A stretch of 64,000 nucleotides of DNA from NCBI GenBank assembly GCA_023150945.1, contig JAKLJX010000005.1, positions 264,629-328,628 of the forward strand, given 5' to 3'. The notes under the pieces were generated by a model, which was not told the DNA's origin, did no database searches, and worked only from the letters and a program-made list of their open reading frames with translations. This document shows, piece by piece, positions 45,351 to 53,409 of the stretch; the first letter of the stretch is position 1; each line of letters opens with the position of its first letter. This DNA comes from a bacterium (GTDB taxonomy: Bacteria; Zhuqueibacterota; Zhuqueibacteria; Zhuqueibacterales; Zhuqueibacteraceae). The position numbers and the translations under genes are program-made.

Positions 45351-46496
45351 ATGAGTTTTCAGCCCAAGATGAGAAAGTGGTTGCCGATCGCGCTGGCTTT
45401 GGCCACCTCGGCTTGCACCAACGACTCCCCGCTCGCCATTGATTCCGACCTGCTGCTGCCCGGACAGCGTGGCCAGGCCGCGCTGCAACTGGGACCGGTG
45501 GCGGCCACACTCGACAGTTCCGCCGCGCGCACCATTCCGATTGCCGCCGGTTACGTGCTCGCCGCCAATCTCGATGAGATTGAAAGCCATGCGCTCGTGC
45601 GATTCGACAGCTTGATCGCGCTGAAGAATCCGATCACCAAAGCAGTGCTCAACGTGACCGTCTCGCGCACAGCCAACGATATCAACACCACCTACGCGCT
45701 CCTGCAGGCGCACGTGGTGCGGGCTGCCTGGGACCCGGCGACCGTGCAGTGGGAAGACATGGCCTCCGGCCAGTATGATCCCCAGCCGTTGAGCACCAGT
45801 TTGGGATCCCGCGGCGCAACTTTATACTCCTTCACGCTGGACACCAGCGTAGTCAACGCCTGGCGCCGCAAGGCCCTGCCCAACTACGGCTTGTTGCTCG
45901 ATGTGCTGCCGGTGGGCGTGGGCATGGAGATCAGCAAATTCACCATGCAGCTCGAAGTGAGCAACACGCCGGCGTCCGTGAACCAGACCGCCACGCACGC
46001 AGCCTTTGTGGCGCGTCGCCTCCCCGGCGCGGAGCTCCTCCCGGGGCCGGTTTACGTCGGCCACTATGTCGGCAAGAATGAGAAGTATCAAGCCTCGTTG
46101 TTTTTCGATTTGGATTCGATTCCCAAGGGTGCCACCATCAGCCGCGCGGTGTTTCGCGCCCAGATCGACACGACGCTTTCCCAGTTTGCGCACGGCCCGG
46201 TGAACCTGGAATTGCTGCTGCTCACCGATCAACAACCGGATCCTGTCAAAGCGCTGGCCGACACGCTCGGCCCTTTTCGCCGGTTCACCGTGACGGCAGC
46301 CAGCCGGCAGGTGGAATCGGTGATCACGGACTTGGTACAATACGCAATCAACAACTCGCAATTCTACGGGCTGGCGGTGCGTGCCTCCGGCACCCTGCTC
46401 GATCGCAGCCGCATTGCCTTCTACTCGCGCGAGACGGATCTGGCGCGCGCGCCCCGCTTGCTGGTTCACTACACTTTGCCGCCGGCAGGACGATGA
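45351..46496 (+). CDS. Lipoprotein with DNRLRE-like beta-sandwich repeats
   Basis: A 381-residue protein. Residues 1-22 are a lipoprotein signal with lipobox TSAC (Cys22). Two related halves resemble the DNRLRE/disaggregatase-type domain: ALVRFDSL, IQ-like beta blocks, WDPATVQWEDM and VVNAWRRKALPNYGLLLDV in the first; SLFFDLDSIPKGATISRAVFRA, VTDLVQYAINNSQFYGLAV and RAPRLLVHY in the second. It is probably anchored in the outer membrane. It lies nine bases after hutI and 65 before an outer-membrane barrel gene, with which it likely works. An in-frame GTG at 45342 is a weaker start. Confidence 0.75.
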   Translation: MSFQPKMRKWLPIALALATSACTNDSPLAIDSDLLLPGQRGQAALQLGPVAATLDSSAARTIPIAAGYVLAANLDEIESHALVRFDSLIALKNPITKAVLNVTVSRTANDINTTYALLQAHVVRAAWDPATVQWEDMASGQYDPQPLSTSLGSRGATLYSFTLDTSVVNAWRRKALPNYGLLLDVLPVGVGMEISKFTMQLEVSNTPASVNQTATHAAFVARRLPGAELLPGPVYVGHYVGKNEKYQASLFFDLDSIPKGATISRAVFRAQIDTTLSQFAHGPVNLELLLLTDQQPDPVKALADTLGPFRRFTVTAASRQVESVITDLVQYAINNSQFYGLAVRASGTLLDRSRIAFYSRETDLARAPRLLVHYTLPPAGR

Positions 46497-46561
46497 GTTG
46501 CCCGGTTGTTCTCCGGCATTCACCAGCCCTCGGCAGTTAACCAACTTCTATTTTTGTCACC

Positions 46562-47782
46562 ATGATGAAGCGTGCCCGCAATCGTGTTCTGCTCTTGATG
46601 ATGCTCTTGGCGGTATTGCCCGAGTTGCTCGCCGCCCAGTCGATTTATTCGCGCCGCGGCCTCGGCTTGATCCGCTACCGGGACGATGCGAAAGCCGTCA
46701 GCATGGGAGGCGTGAGTCTGGCAATCGCGGACAGTGTGTCGATCTATTTTTTGAATCCCGCGAACATGGCCAGCGTGACCACCACGCACATTCAAGGCGG
46801 TTTTCTTTACGATCGTACGAGCTTTTCCAGCCAGGGCAACAACCTGAGCTTTCAAGACGCCAATGTCAGCAGTGTCGGCCTGTTGCTGCCGCTCAAACGC
46901 GGCTACACCCTCGCCTTTGGTCTGCAGCCCTATAGCCGGGTCGAGTATTCCTTCAGCGGCAAGGGCGCCACGGATTCGACGCAATATGACGAATCGCTGG
47001 TGGGATCAGGCGGGCTGGACAATATCTACATTGCGCTGAGCGGAACCATCGGACGTGTACGCCTGGGCGTGGCCAGTGATTTCTATTTCGGTTTGATCGA
47101 GCGGACGTGGGAGGTGCGTTACGACAATGCGCTGTATCGCGACACCAAAGATGCAATCTCGATCAAGTTGCGCGGATTCGGCGTGCATGGCGGCGCGCAG
47201 ACTCAGGTGGGCAATTGGGAAGTGGGAGCGGCGTTCAGTCTGCCGGTGCAGCTCAGCAGTGAAATCAGCCATTATCCCGAATTCGATGACAGGCTCATTT
47301 TGTTTTCGCGCGATATCGAGTTGCCGGCGTGGTTCGGCGCCGGCATGGGCTATCACCCCAATCAACACTGGCTGCTGGCCGCGCAATGGCGGCGGCAGCA
47401 ATGGGGCTCGATCAATGCTGACAAGCTGCTCGACGCCCAGGGGGTGAACGTCAATCAAATCGGCGTGGGTGTGGAAGCCGTGCCCAGCCGCGATCCGCTC
47501 GATGGTTTCTTCAAGCGGCTGCAATATCGCGCCGGTTTCACCCGCAGTGACCTGCCCTATCGCGAACCTGCCGGCCTCAATAATCTCCGAAAGCTGTCGG
47601 AATGGACCGTGACTGGTGGCCTGGGCTTGCCGTTCAATCGCGGCCTCAGCCGTATCGATTTTGCCTTCGAATTCGGCGCGCGCGGCGCAGAGGCGGCGAG
47701 TTTGACCAAGGAGAAGATCTTCCGTTTTTCCGCTGCAGTCAGCGGCAGCGAACGTTGGTTCCAGCGCCGCCGCCGGAATTGA
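46562..47782 (+). CDS. Outer-membrane beta-barrel protein, FadL/PorV-like
   Basis: A 406-residue protein with a signal peptide ending LLAAQS (about residues 1-25). The segment RYRDDAKAVSMGGVSLAIADSVSIYFLNPANMA is typical of FadL/PorV-type barrels, and the rest is amphipathic strands. It resembles the 523-1641 protein in layout but not closely in sequence. Coupling with the upstream lipoprotein suggests an outer-membrane pair. The cargo or role is unknown. Confidence 0.75.
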   Translation: MMKRARNRVLLLMMLLAVLPELLAAQSIYSRRGLGLIRYRDDAKAVSMGGVSLAIADSVSIYFLNPANMASVTTTHIQGGFLYDRTSFSSQGNNLSFQDANVSSVGLLLPLKRGYTLAFGLQPYSRVEYSFSGKGATDSTQYDESLVGSGGLDNIYIALSGTIGRVRLGVASDFYFGLIERTWEVRYDNALYRDTKDAISIKLRGFGVHGGAQTQVGNWEVGAAFSLPVQLSSEISHYPEFDDRLILFSRDIELPAWFGAGMGYHPNQHWLLAAQWRRQQWGSINADKLLDAQGVNVNQIGVGVEAVPSRDPLDGFFKRLQYRAGFTRSDLPYREPAGLNNLRKLSEWTVTGGLGLPFNRGLSRIDFAFEFGARGAEAASLTKEKIFRFSAAVSGSERWFQRRRRN

Positions 47783-47816
47783 TGCGGTTCGGCTGACCGG
47801 CGCTTCTTGAAATCGC

Positions 47817-47850
47817 AAGGCCAAATCAGGCAACCCTGGTTTGGCCTTTT
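47817..47850. terminator. Bidirectional intrinsic terminator
   Basis: AAGGCCAAATCAGG (47817-47830) and CCTGGTTTGGCCTT (47835-47848) form a 14-bp stem with one G-U and loop CAAC. A short T-run continues on the plus strand, and a CTTGCGATTTC tract follows on the minus strand. It lies between converging genes and can serve both. Confidence 0.85.
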
Positions 47851-47910
47851 GCATTGTGGAGGAGGGCATTCCCTCCGCCTCAGCGCGTGCCCGCCAATGC
47901 TCTCTCCGTG

Positions 47911-48603
47911 TCAGGCTTGGCTTTCTCTGCCCGCCAAGCGCAAATGAAAAACAAAATTAAAGGCAAACAAGGACGGTGCGATCGCCCGCAGCCATTGTTT
48001 GAGCGTGCGCCAGCTCGCCTCTTGTGGGGTGGGCGTCTCCACCTTTTCGACGCGGAATCCGGCAGCTTTGAACATGGCGGCGGCGGTGTGCAACGTGAAA
48101 AAGCGGAGGTGCGTGCGATCGAGCGTACCCATGTCCGTGTACTCGAACCGGCCGCGCAGAAATTCCAGGCGCATGCGCCAGTAAACGATGTTGGGAAGCG
48201 AAACCAGCGCCAGACCCTCGGGCGCCAGCAGGTGCCGGATACGCTGCAGCGTTTTCTCCGGCTGGCGCAGATGCTCCAAAATATCCGCCATCAAAGCGAC
48301 TTGATAGGGGCCCTGCAGGGAGGAGAAACTGGCCTCCTCTTCCGCCGAGCCGACGATGAGCCGGTGGCAAAAGGGCGCGGCTTTCTGCGCATCCATCTCG
48401 TTCAACTCGATGGCATCGACCTGGCAGCCGCGCTCAGCCAGGGCGCGTGTCATGTAACCGGAGGCCGGTCCCAGCTCGAGCACGCGGCAGTTGGGCGGTA
48501 TCTGTTGCAGCAGATAGCGATGGGTTTCCGAGAAGCCTTCCTCTTGCACCGCCTGGTCGTAAACCGAGGAGACTGCTGCCGGAGTCGAAGCATGATCAAT
48601 CAT
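47911..48603 (-). CDS. Class I SAM-dependent methyltransferase
   Basis: A 230-residue enzyme with the SAM motif I VLELGPASGYMT (41-52), the acidic loop VDAIELNE and ALMADILEHLRQPEKTL, as in methyltransferase family 11/23. The tail has a membrane-leaning segment. It is the last gene of a trio with a Wzx-like flippase and a Wzy/WaaL-like protein, overlapping the flippase gene by eight bases, so a role in modifying a surface glycan or lipid-linked sugar is likely. The substrate cannot be read from the sequence. Confidence 0.85.
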   Translation of the reverse strand: MIDHASTPAAVSSVYDQAVQEEGFSETHRYLLQQIPPNCRVLELGPASGYMTRALAERGCQVDAIELNEMDAQKAAPFCHRLIVGSAEEEASFSSLQGPYQVALMADILEHLRQPEKTLQRIRHLLAPEGLALVSLPNIVYWRMRLEFLRGRFEYTDMGTLDRTHLRFFTLHTAAAMFKAAGFRVEKVETPTPQEASWRTLKQWLRAIAPSLFAFNFVFHLRLAGRESQA

Positions 48604-49897
48604 TTCGTGTTAGTGAGAGTCTGAGGTTCTTGATGATGTGAAGATCGTCGCGCCGCGGCACGATCATCTCCGGCAGCGAGGCGCCGCTCAGACGTTGATA
48701 GGCGCGCAGCAAATAGATCGTAGCCAGACTGTAAGAGAGCGAGCTGGCCAGCGCTGCGCCCAGAATGCCGAAGCGTGGGATCGCGTAGAGATTGATGCCG
48801 AGATTCGAAACAAAGGCCAGGGCCAACGCATAGTTGTTTTCCCAGGGATGGCCGCGGCCGACGAGATGGCTGGTGAGCAGATTGCTGATTGCATACATCA
48901 CGACGCCCGGCAACAGTAGCCACAGAGCCGGCACCGCCGGCGCAAATGCCGGTCCGAAAATCAGCGTCACGATGGGATGAGCCAGCAGACCCAACAGCAG
49001 CGCCGCCAGCAGCGAGAGCCAAAATGTGAAACGGCAAACGCGCGACGTGAGCTGTCGCGCCTCGAGTTCGGAGAGCCGGGAGGCTTGCGGCAGCAGCACC
49101 ACGGACAGGGTCTGTGGCACGAACCAAAGCATTTCCGCCACCGCCGCTGCAGTCGAATAATAACCCACTGCTGCCGCGTCGAGCAAGGAATTGCAGAGAA
49201 TGAAATCGAGGCGCCAGCTCAGCAGATAGAGCACGATGCCGAGGTAGGTCTTGAGTCCGTAACGCAGCGTCTCACGAAACAATTTGGGATGCCAGCCCAG
49301 GCCAAAGCGCGCGCGCCGAAAAACCAGCCAACAAGTCTGCAGAGCCACGAGCACATTCACCGCGCTCCACCACCGCATGGCGTTGGTCACCTCCAGACTT
49401 TGCGCCCACGCCAACAGCAGAAAACCGAACAGCAAGAGCACTTGTCGGCCGAGATTGGGCAGGTTGTAGCCGGGAATATCGTCGTCCGCCAGCGCGAGAT
49501 AGTTGAAGATCAAAAACAGAATGTAGAACGGAAAAGTCCAGGCCGCGAGCGCGGTCAGCGGCGGCGCGATGCCTTTGAACAGCAACGCATCTGCCCACGG
49601 TCGCAGCAGCCAGTAAAGCCCGATTGCCACTGCGCCGGAGACCAGCGAGAAGGCAAGCGCGTTTTCAGCAGCCGGGCCCAGCTCCGCCCGTGCCTGCCCG
49701 ATCAGAAATATGTTCGCATTAGTGAGGCCGAGACTGAACACTTGCGCCACTAGCATGGGCATGAGCGTCAGCACGGCATAGGCACCTTTGCCCTCCGGAC
49801 CCAGAAAGCGGGCGGTTAAAGCAGAGAGGAGGAAGCCGAGGAGGACGATGGCGATGCGGCTCGCCAGCGTGAGCGAACTCTTGCGCAGAAAGCTCAT
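48596..49897 (-). CDS. Wzx-like polysaccharide flippase
   Basis: A 433-residue integral membrane protein with about 12-14 hydrophobic spans. SSLTLASRIAIVLLGFLLSALTARFLGPEGKGAYAVL is the classic start of the MOP-superfamily (Wzx/RfbX) flippases. It probably moves a lipid-linked oligosaccharide across the inner membrane. It is coupled to the upstream ligase/polymerase gene through ATGA and to the downstream methyltransferase by an 8-base overlap. Confidence 0.88.
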   Translation of the reverse strand: MSFLRKSSLTLASRIAIVLLGFLLSALTARFLGPEGKGAYAVLTLMPMLVAQVFSLGLTNANIFLIGQARAELGPAAENALAFSLVSGAVAIGLYWLLRPWADALLFKGIAPPLTALAAWTFPFYILFLIFNYLALADDDIPGYNLPNLGRQVLLLFGFLLLAWAQSLEVTNAMRWWSAVNVLVALQTCWLVFRRARFGLGWHPKLFRETLRYGLKTYLGIVLYLLSWRLDFILCNSLLDAAAVGYYSTAAAVAEMLWFVPQTLSVVLLPQASRLSELEARQLTSRVCRFTFWLSLLAALLLGLLAHPIVTLIFGPAFAPAVPALWLLLPGVVMYAISNLLTSHLVGRGHPWENNYALALAFVSNLGINLYAIPRFGILGAALASSLSYSLATIYLLRAYQRLSGASLPEMIVPRRDDLHIIKNLRLSLTRND

Positions 49898-51132
49898 GCT
49901 GCGGCCGATTCACTGCCGGAGGGCGAAGCGTGAGCAGGCTCCACCTGCCCCAGGCCAAAGCCGATGAGAAACCAAAACATGGTGACCACCTCGGCGTCTC
50001 CGAAAGTCCAATCGAAAAGGCCGGAAACCAGAAAGCCGATCATGGCCGCGCGCACGCCGCGCATCAAAGGTTTCGCCTCCGGGTTTCCTTGAGCCAGCAC
50101 CCAGCCGAGGCGACGCCAGACCTGCACCATCAACCAGCCAAAAGCGAGCAATCCCACCGCGCCCACGCTGACGAGTAGCGTGAAGTAGGTGCTGTGATAA
50201 TGGCCGATATGAAAGACATCAAAGGCGATGCCTTCATTCATGTTGGTGCCGGGCGGCGCATAGCTGCGCGTCAGCGCGGCCAGGTCGCGCCAGCCCACGC
50301 CGAACAGCGGATGGTCGGCGAAAATCTGCAGCGCGTATTGCCACTGCACCAGTCGCACCTGCGTGGTGGTGACGTTGGGATCAAAGATGCTCAGTATTCT
50401 TTGCTGCAGCGCCGCGGGCGAAAATAGAAAGGCCAGCACCAGCACCACTGCCGCAATGGGCAGGGCGCGCCGCCATTGCCGGGCAAGCAGGTAGAACACG
50501 CCGGCCGCGTAGCCCACATAAGCGCCCCGCACCATGCTGAACAACAGCGCCGGCAATTGCGGCAGCAGCGCGAGCAACGCCAGCGCGCGTTCGCGTTTGG
50601 CCGGCGCGGCAAGGGCGACTTGCGTCGCGATCAACGCAAACATGGTCGCGAGCGCGCCCCACGTCATGGTGGTCGATTGCGTCCCCATGACTTTGACGTG
50701 CGCACCGAGCAGGAAACGCAGCAGGCCGTAGCCGGCGGTTCCGGCTGCCACCGCCAGAAAGGTCCAGAGCAGCGGTTTGCGCCAGTGGGGATGATTGCGC
50801 AAGGCATAAGCGACACCGTAAGCACCCAGCACGGTGAGCAGATGCCGCAGGTTGCGCAGACTCTCGAACGGTGCCTGAGAGAGGAGCGTGGCAATCAGGC
50901 AGGCGAGGGTGAAGGCGAGCAGCGGCCATTCAAAACCGAGTGCGAGTGCCGCCCAATTGCCGTGCGCGCGTGTTCGGACAAGCTGCACGAGAAAAGTGAG
51001 CGTCAGCAATCCCAGACTGAGATGGGCGCCGGCAATGGAAAAATTCACGAACGCAGCCAGGGCGAACAGAGCAAAAGTCTGGAGCAAGAGCAGCCATTGG
51101 TCGAAGCGCGATTCCGGGGCAGGCACAGCCAT
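49894..51132 (-). CDS. O-antigen ligase/polymerase family membrane protein (Wzy/WaaL)
   Basis: A 412-residue protein with roughly 11-12 membrane spans and a large periplasmic loop containing HPLFGVGWRDLAAL and HSTYFTLLVSVGAVGLLAF, the Wzy_C-type signature. It could polymerise a repeat unit or ligate glycan to lipid or protein; sequence alone cannot separate these. It is first in the polysaccharide trio. About 210 bases upstream of it hold no gene. Confidence 0.85.
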   Translation of the reverse strand: MAVPAPESRFDQWLLLLQTFALFALAAFVNFSIAGAHLSLGLLTLTFLVQLVRTRAHGNWAALALGFEWPLLAFTLACLIATLLSQAPFESLRNLRHLLTVLGAYGVAYALRNHPHWRKPLLWTFLAVAAGTAGYGLLRFLLGAHVKVMGTQSTTMTWGALATMFALIATQVALAAPAKRERALALLALLPQLPALLFSMVRGAYVGYAAGVFYLLARQWRRALPIAAVVLVLAFLFSPAALQQRILSIFDPNVTTTQVRLVQWQYALQIFADHPLFGVGWRDLAALTRSYAPPGTNMNEGIAFDVFHIGHYHSTYFTLLVSVGAVGLLAFGWLMVQVWRRLGWVLAQGNPEAKPLMRGVRAAMIGFLVSGLFDWTFGDAEVVTMFWFLIGFGLGQVEPAHASPSGSESAAA

Positions 51133-51345
51133 TCAGGTGGTTCCTTGCAGTGCATGATTCGGGGGAAAGCAGACTGCGCCGGCGCAGTTGGTTGCGTTGG
51201 CGCTGCCCAATATAGCGAAAACCAGGGCGGGATTCAAAAGCAAATCTTGTGAGGCAGGGCAAGGGGGTGGCTTCACTTCATGCGGCAGTGTGCGAAAACG
51301 GGAGTAACAGGAGAGTTGGCGGCTGCCGGAGCAGCAGGGCTTGGT

Positions 51346-52422
51346 TCATTTGCTCTCCAGATTCAACACTTGGTCCAGTTCATCCTTTATTTGTTTTGCC
51401 CGTTCCCTGCGATAATTGTCATGCGTTGCCGTTGCCGACAAATGCTCACTCGCTCGGACGGGATCATGCAGGATCAAATACCCTTTGGCGAGATAGTAAT
51501 GCATCAGGTAGTAGGTCTGTATCCTGCTCAATGCCGTGTCGGTGGCGGCCAGTGCAACAACCGGCTCGCTCCGCGCGAGGGCAGCGGCAACGGTGTCGGT
51601 GTCGTAGCGGGGCACCAGGGGATTCCAGGCAGAATGATGCGCGAGTTTCAGGCTGGCAAACAGATCATAGAAACGCGCCCGCAGCAGCAAGTATCCGGTG
51701 GGATTTCTTTGCGCGATAAACTCCTGCGCGGAGGCTTGCGCTTGCAGGAAGTGCTGTGCCATCAAGTCTTGCTCGATTTCTCTGAACCACACGGCTTCTG
51801 ATTTCGCGCTGGCGGAGGCGCTGCGCTCGGCGAAAGTGGCAAAATCCTCGTTCTCGAGAGAACCCAGCCGATCAAACGGTGATTGCCGAATTTGCCGCAC
51901 GCCAAGACTGCCGAAATAGAACACGGACAAACAGGCTGCCAGCAGGAGGGAGGCGATCATGGGTTGCGATTTGCCGTCCCAGCGGGGGAAAAGGCGGCGA
52001 AGGGAAGCTGCCGGTCGCGCCGGTTGAGGTTCAAGTTGCGCCCGGTTGAGCACGTCTACGGCGACTTGCTCAGCCGCGTCACTCGCTTGCCGGTAGTAGG
52101 ACAGGCGTTTGCGGCACAGGCTGCATTCCTGCAAATGAACAAACACCTCGCGCGCGGTGCCCTCCGGCGTAAAGGTCTCGCCACTGTGTTCAGCCTGTTT
52201 TTTCTCGGAGAGATATTGCAGGATTGCGTCCGCGTCGGGATGGGTGGCCTGCAGGTGAGGGCTGACCAATTTTCTTAATTGAGAAGATTCGCGAATGAGC
52301 TGCTGGCAGCTTTGACAATGCTGAAAATGCTGGTGGGCTTTTTGCAGGAGTGCTTCCGGAATAGGCTCGTCCAGGCGCAGGGCTCGCCTAACGCTTTTGT
52401 GCTCGATGTGCGTCAAGTCCAT
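51346..52422 (-). CDS. Membrane anti-sigma factor with two zinc-finger motifs
   Basis: A 358-residue protein. Two H-x3-C-x2-C motifs (His32/Cys36/Cys39 and His96/Cys100/Cys103) match the zf-HC2 anti-sigma fold, in tandem rather than single. One membrane span lies at about 153-175. The outer part (about 176-358) is helical, possibly TPR-like, with blocks such as AQASAQEFIAQRNPTGYLLLRARFY. I chose the ATG at 52422 because GGGGAGG stands eight bases upstream; an ATG at 52440 lacks one. The gene overlaps the end of the sigma gene by 35 bases, typical of a sigma/anti-sigma pair. Confidence 0.8.
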   Translation of the reverse strand: MDLTHIEHKSVRRALRLDEPIPEALLQKAHQHFQHCQSCQQLIRESSQLRKLVSPHLQATHPDADAILQYLSEKKQAEHSGETFTPEGTAREVFVHLQECSLCRKRLSYYRQASDAAEQVAVDVLNRAQLEPQPARPAASLRRLFPRWDGKSQPMIASLLLAACLSVFYFGSLGVRQIRQSPFDRLGSLENEDFATFAERSASASAKSEAVWFREIEQDLMAQHFLQAQASAQEFIAQRNPTGYLLLRARFYDLFASLKLAHHSAWNPLVPRYDTDTVAAALARSEPVVALAATDTALSRIQTYYLMHYYLAKGYLILHDPVRASEHLSATATHDNYRRERAKQIKDELDQVLNLESK

Positions 52423-53041
52423 GGTGACGATCCTCCCCATGTTTTGGATTCATCAGGCTAACCAAATTTTTTTTTGCGCGAAAGTAGAGCAAACGAACGG
52501 TGTCGACGGATTTGTTCAACTGCCGCGCGATTTCATCATATTCCATGCCATCCAGCAGGCGCATGGCAAGCACCACGCGCTGTTCCGGCTGCAGACGCTG
52601 GATAAGCAATTCGACCTCCAATCTGGCTTCGATGCGTGAAGACTCCGGCTCCGCCTGCAGAGAATCCGGTACTTCTGTTCCGGGCTTTTCGAGCATGGCC
52701 TCGATCGAATCGACGGCCTCGCGATAACGCTTTCGCATGAACGCCGCTCGGCAACTCGCGCAAACGGCCCCCAGCCACCCGGGAAGATACCGTATGTTGT
52801 GCACCTGGCTCAGGAAGGCGGTCGCCACCTCTTGCGCGAAATCCTCGGCCGTGACTCTGGACGGCATACGGTCGCGCCGCACGAATTCGTGAGCACACTC
52901 GCGCACGAACCCGCACAGTTTGTCAAGCGCTGCAGAATCGCCGGATTTGGCCTCGCTTAAGATTGACGCCCAGTCGTGATTTTCCTGCCCTCCCCTGCTA
53001 CCGCCGGCCGGCTTCTGCTTATCGTTGTTTTCGCCGGGCAT
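52388..53041 (-). CDS. ECF-type RNA polymerase sigma factor
   Basis: A 217-residue group 4 sigma factor. Region 2 reads VTAEDFAQEVATAFLSQVHNIRYLPGWLGAV, and region 4 reads LQPEQRVVLAMRLLDGMEYDEIARQLNKSVDTVRLLYFRAKKNL with its helix-turn-helix. It is held by the anti-sigma factor encoded next. I chose the ATG at 53041 with GAGAG upstream; an upstream TTG at 53104 would add 21 residues. Confidence 0.9.
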   Translation of the reverse strand: MPGENNDKQKPAGGSRGGQENHDWASILSEAKSGDSAALDKLCGFVRECAHEFVRRDRMPSRVTAEDFAQEVATAFLSQVHNIRYLPGWLGAVCASCRAAFMRKRYREAVDSIEAMLEKPGTEVPDSLQAEPESSRIEARLEVELLIQRLQPEQRVVLAMRLLDGMEYDEIARQLNKSVDTVRLLYFRAKKNLVSLMNPKHGEDRHHGLDAHRAQKR

Positions 53042-53151
53042 GGGTACTCTCGGTTTGAGTGACGACAAGCGAAGTTTCAGGTGCTCACGGCACCGCAGCG
53101 GCAACCAGGGTCAAACCGCTTTCTTTCGCAAGAGCTTTAAAATTGCAGTTG

Positions 53152-53180
53152 AACATAGTTTTCGAATTTGCCAATTGCAA
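53152..53180 (-). promoter_or_regulatory. Possible promoter of the sigma/anti-sigma pair
   Basis: On the minus strand TTGCAA (53180-53175), a 17-base spacer and TATGTT (53157-53152) lie in the only AT-rich part of the 368-base spacer 53042-53409. No other gene or repeat is visible in that spacer. Confidence 0.35.
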
Positions 53181-53409
53181 GCGAAAAATGCCCCCATAAC
53201 GCTTCGCCGGGAATCTCCCACCCACGGCCATCTCACGCCGTTGGCAACCGTGCCAATACGAGCTTGCTTCTGGCGTCTCCGCTGTCTCGTGGCAGAGACT
53301 GACATGCACGGCAGCTAATCCCTCCGCAAGTTCGGCATTGTTGACCGCCGCTGCGGCATCTTTGCCGTCGTGGCACGAGTTACGCCGGGCCGGCCGAATA
53401 CTGCATGTC

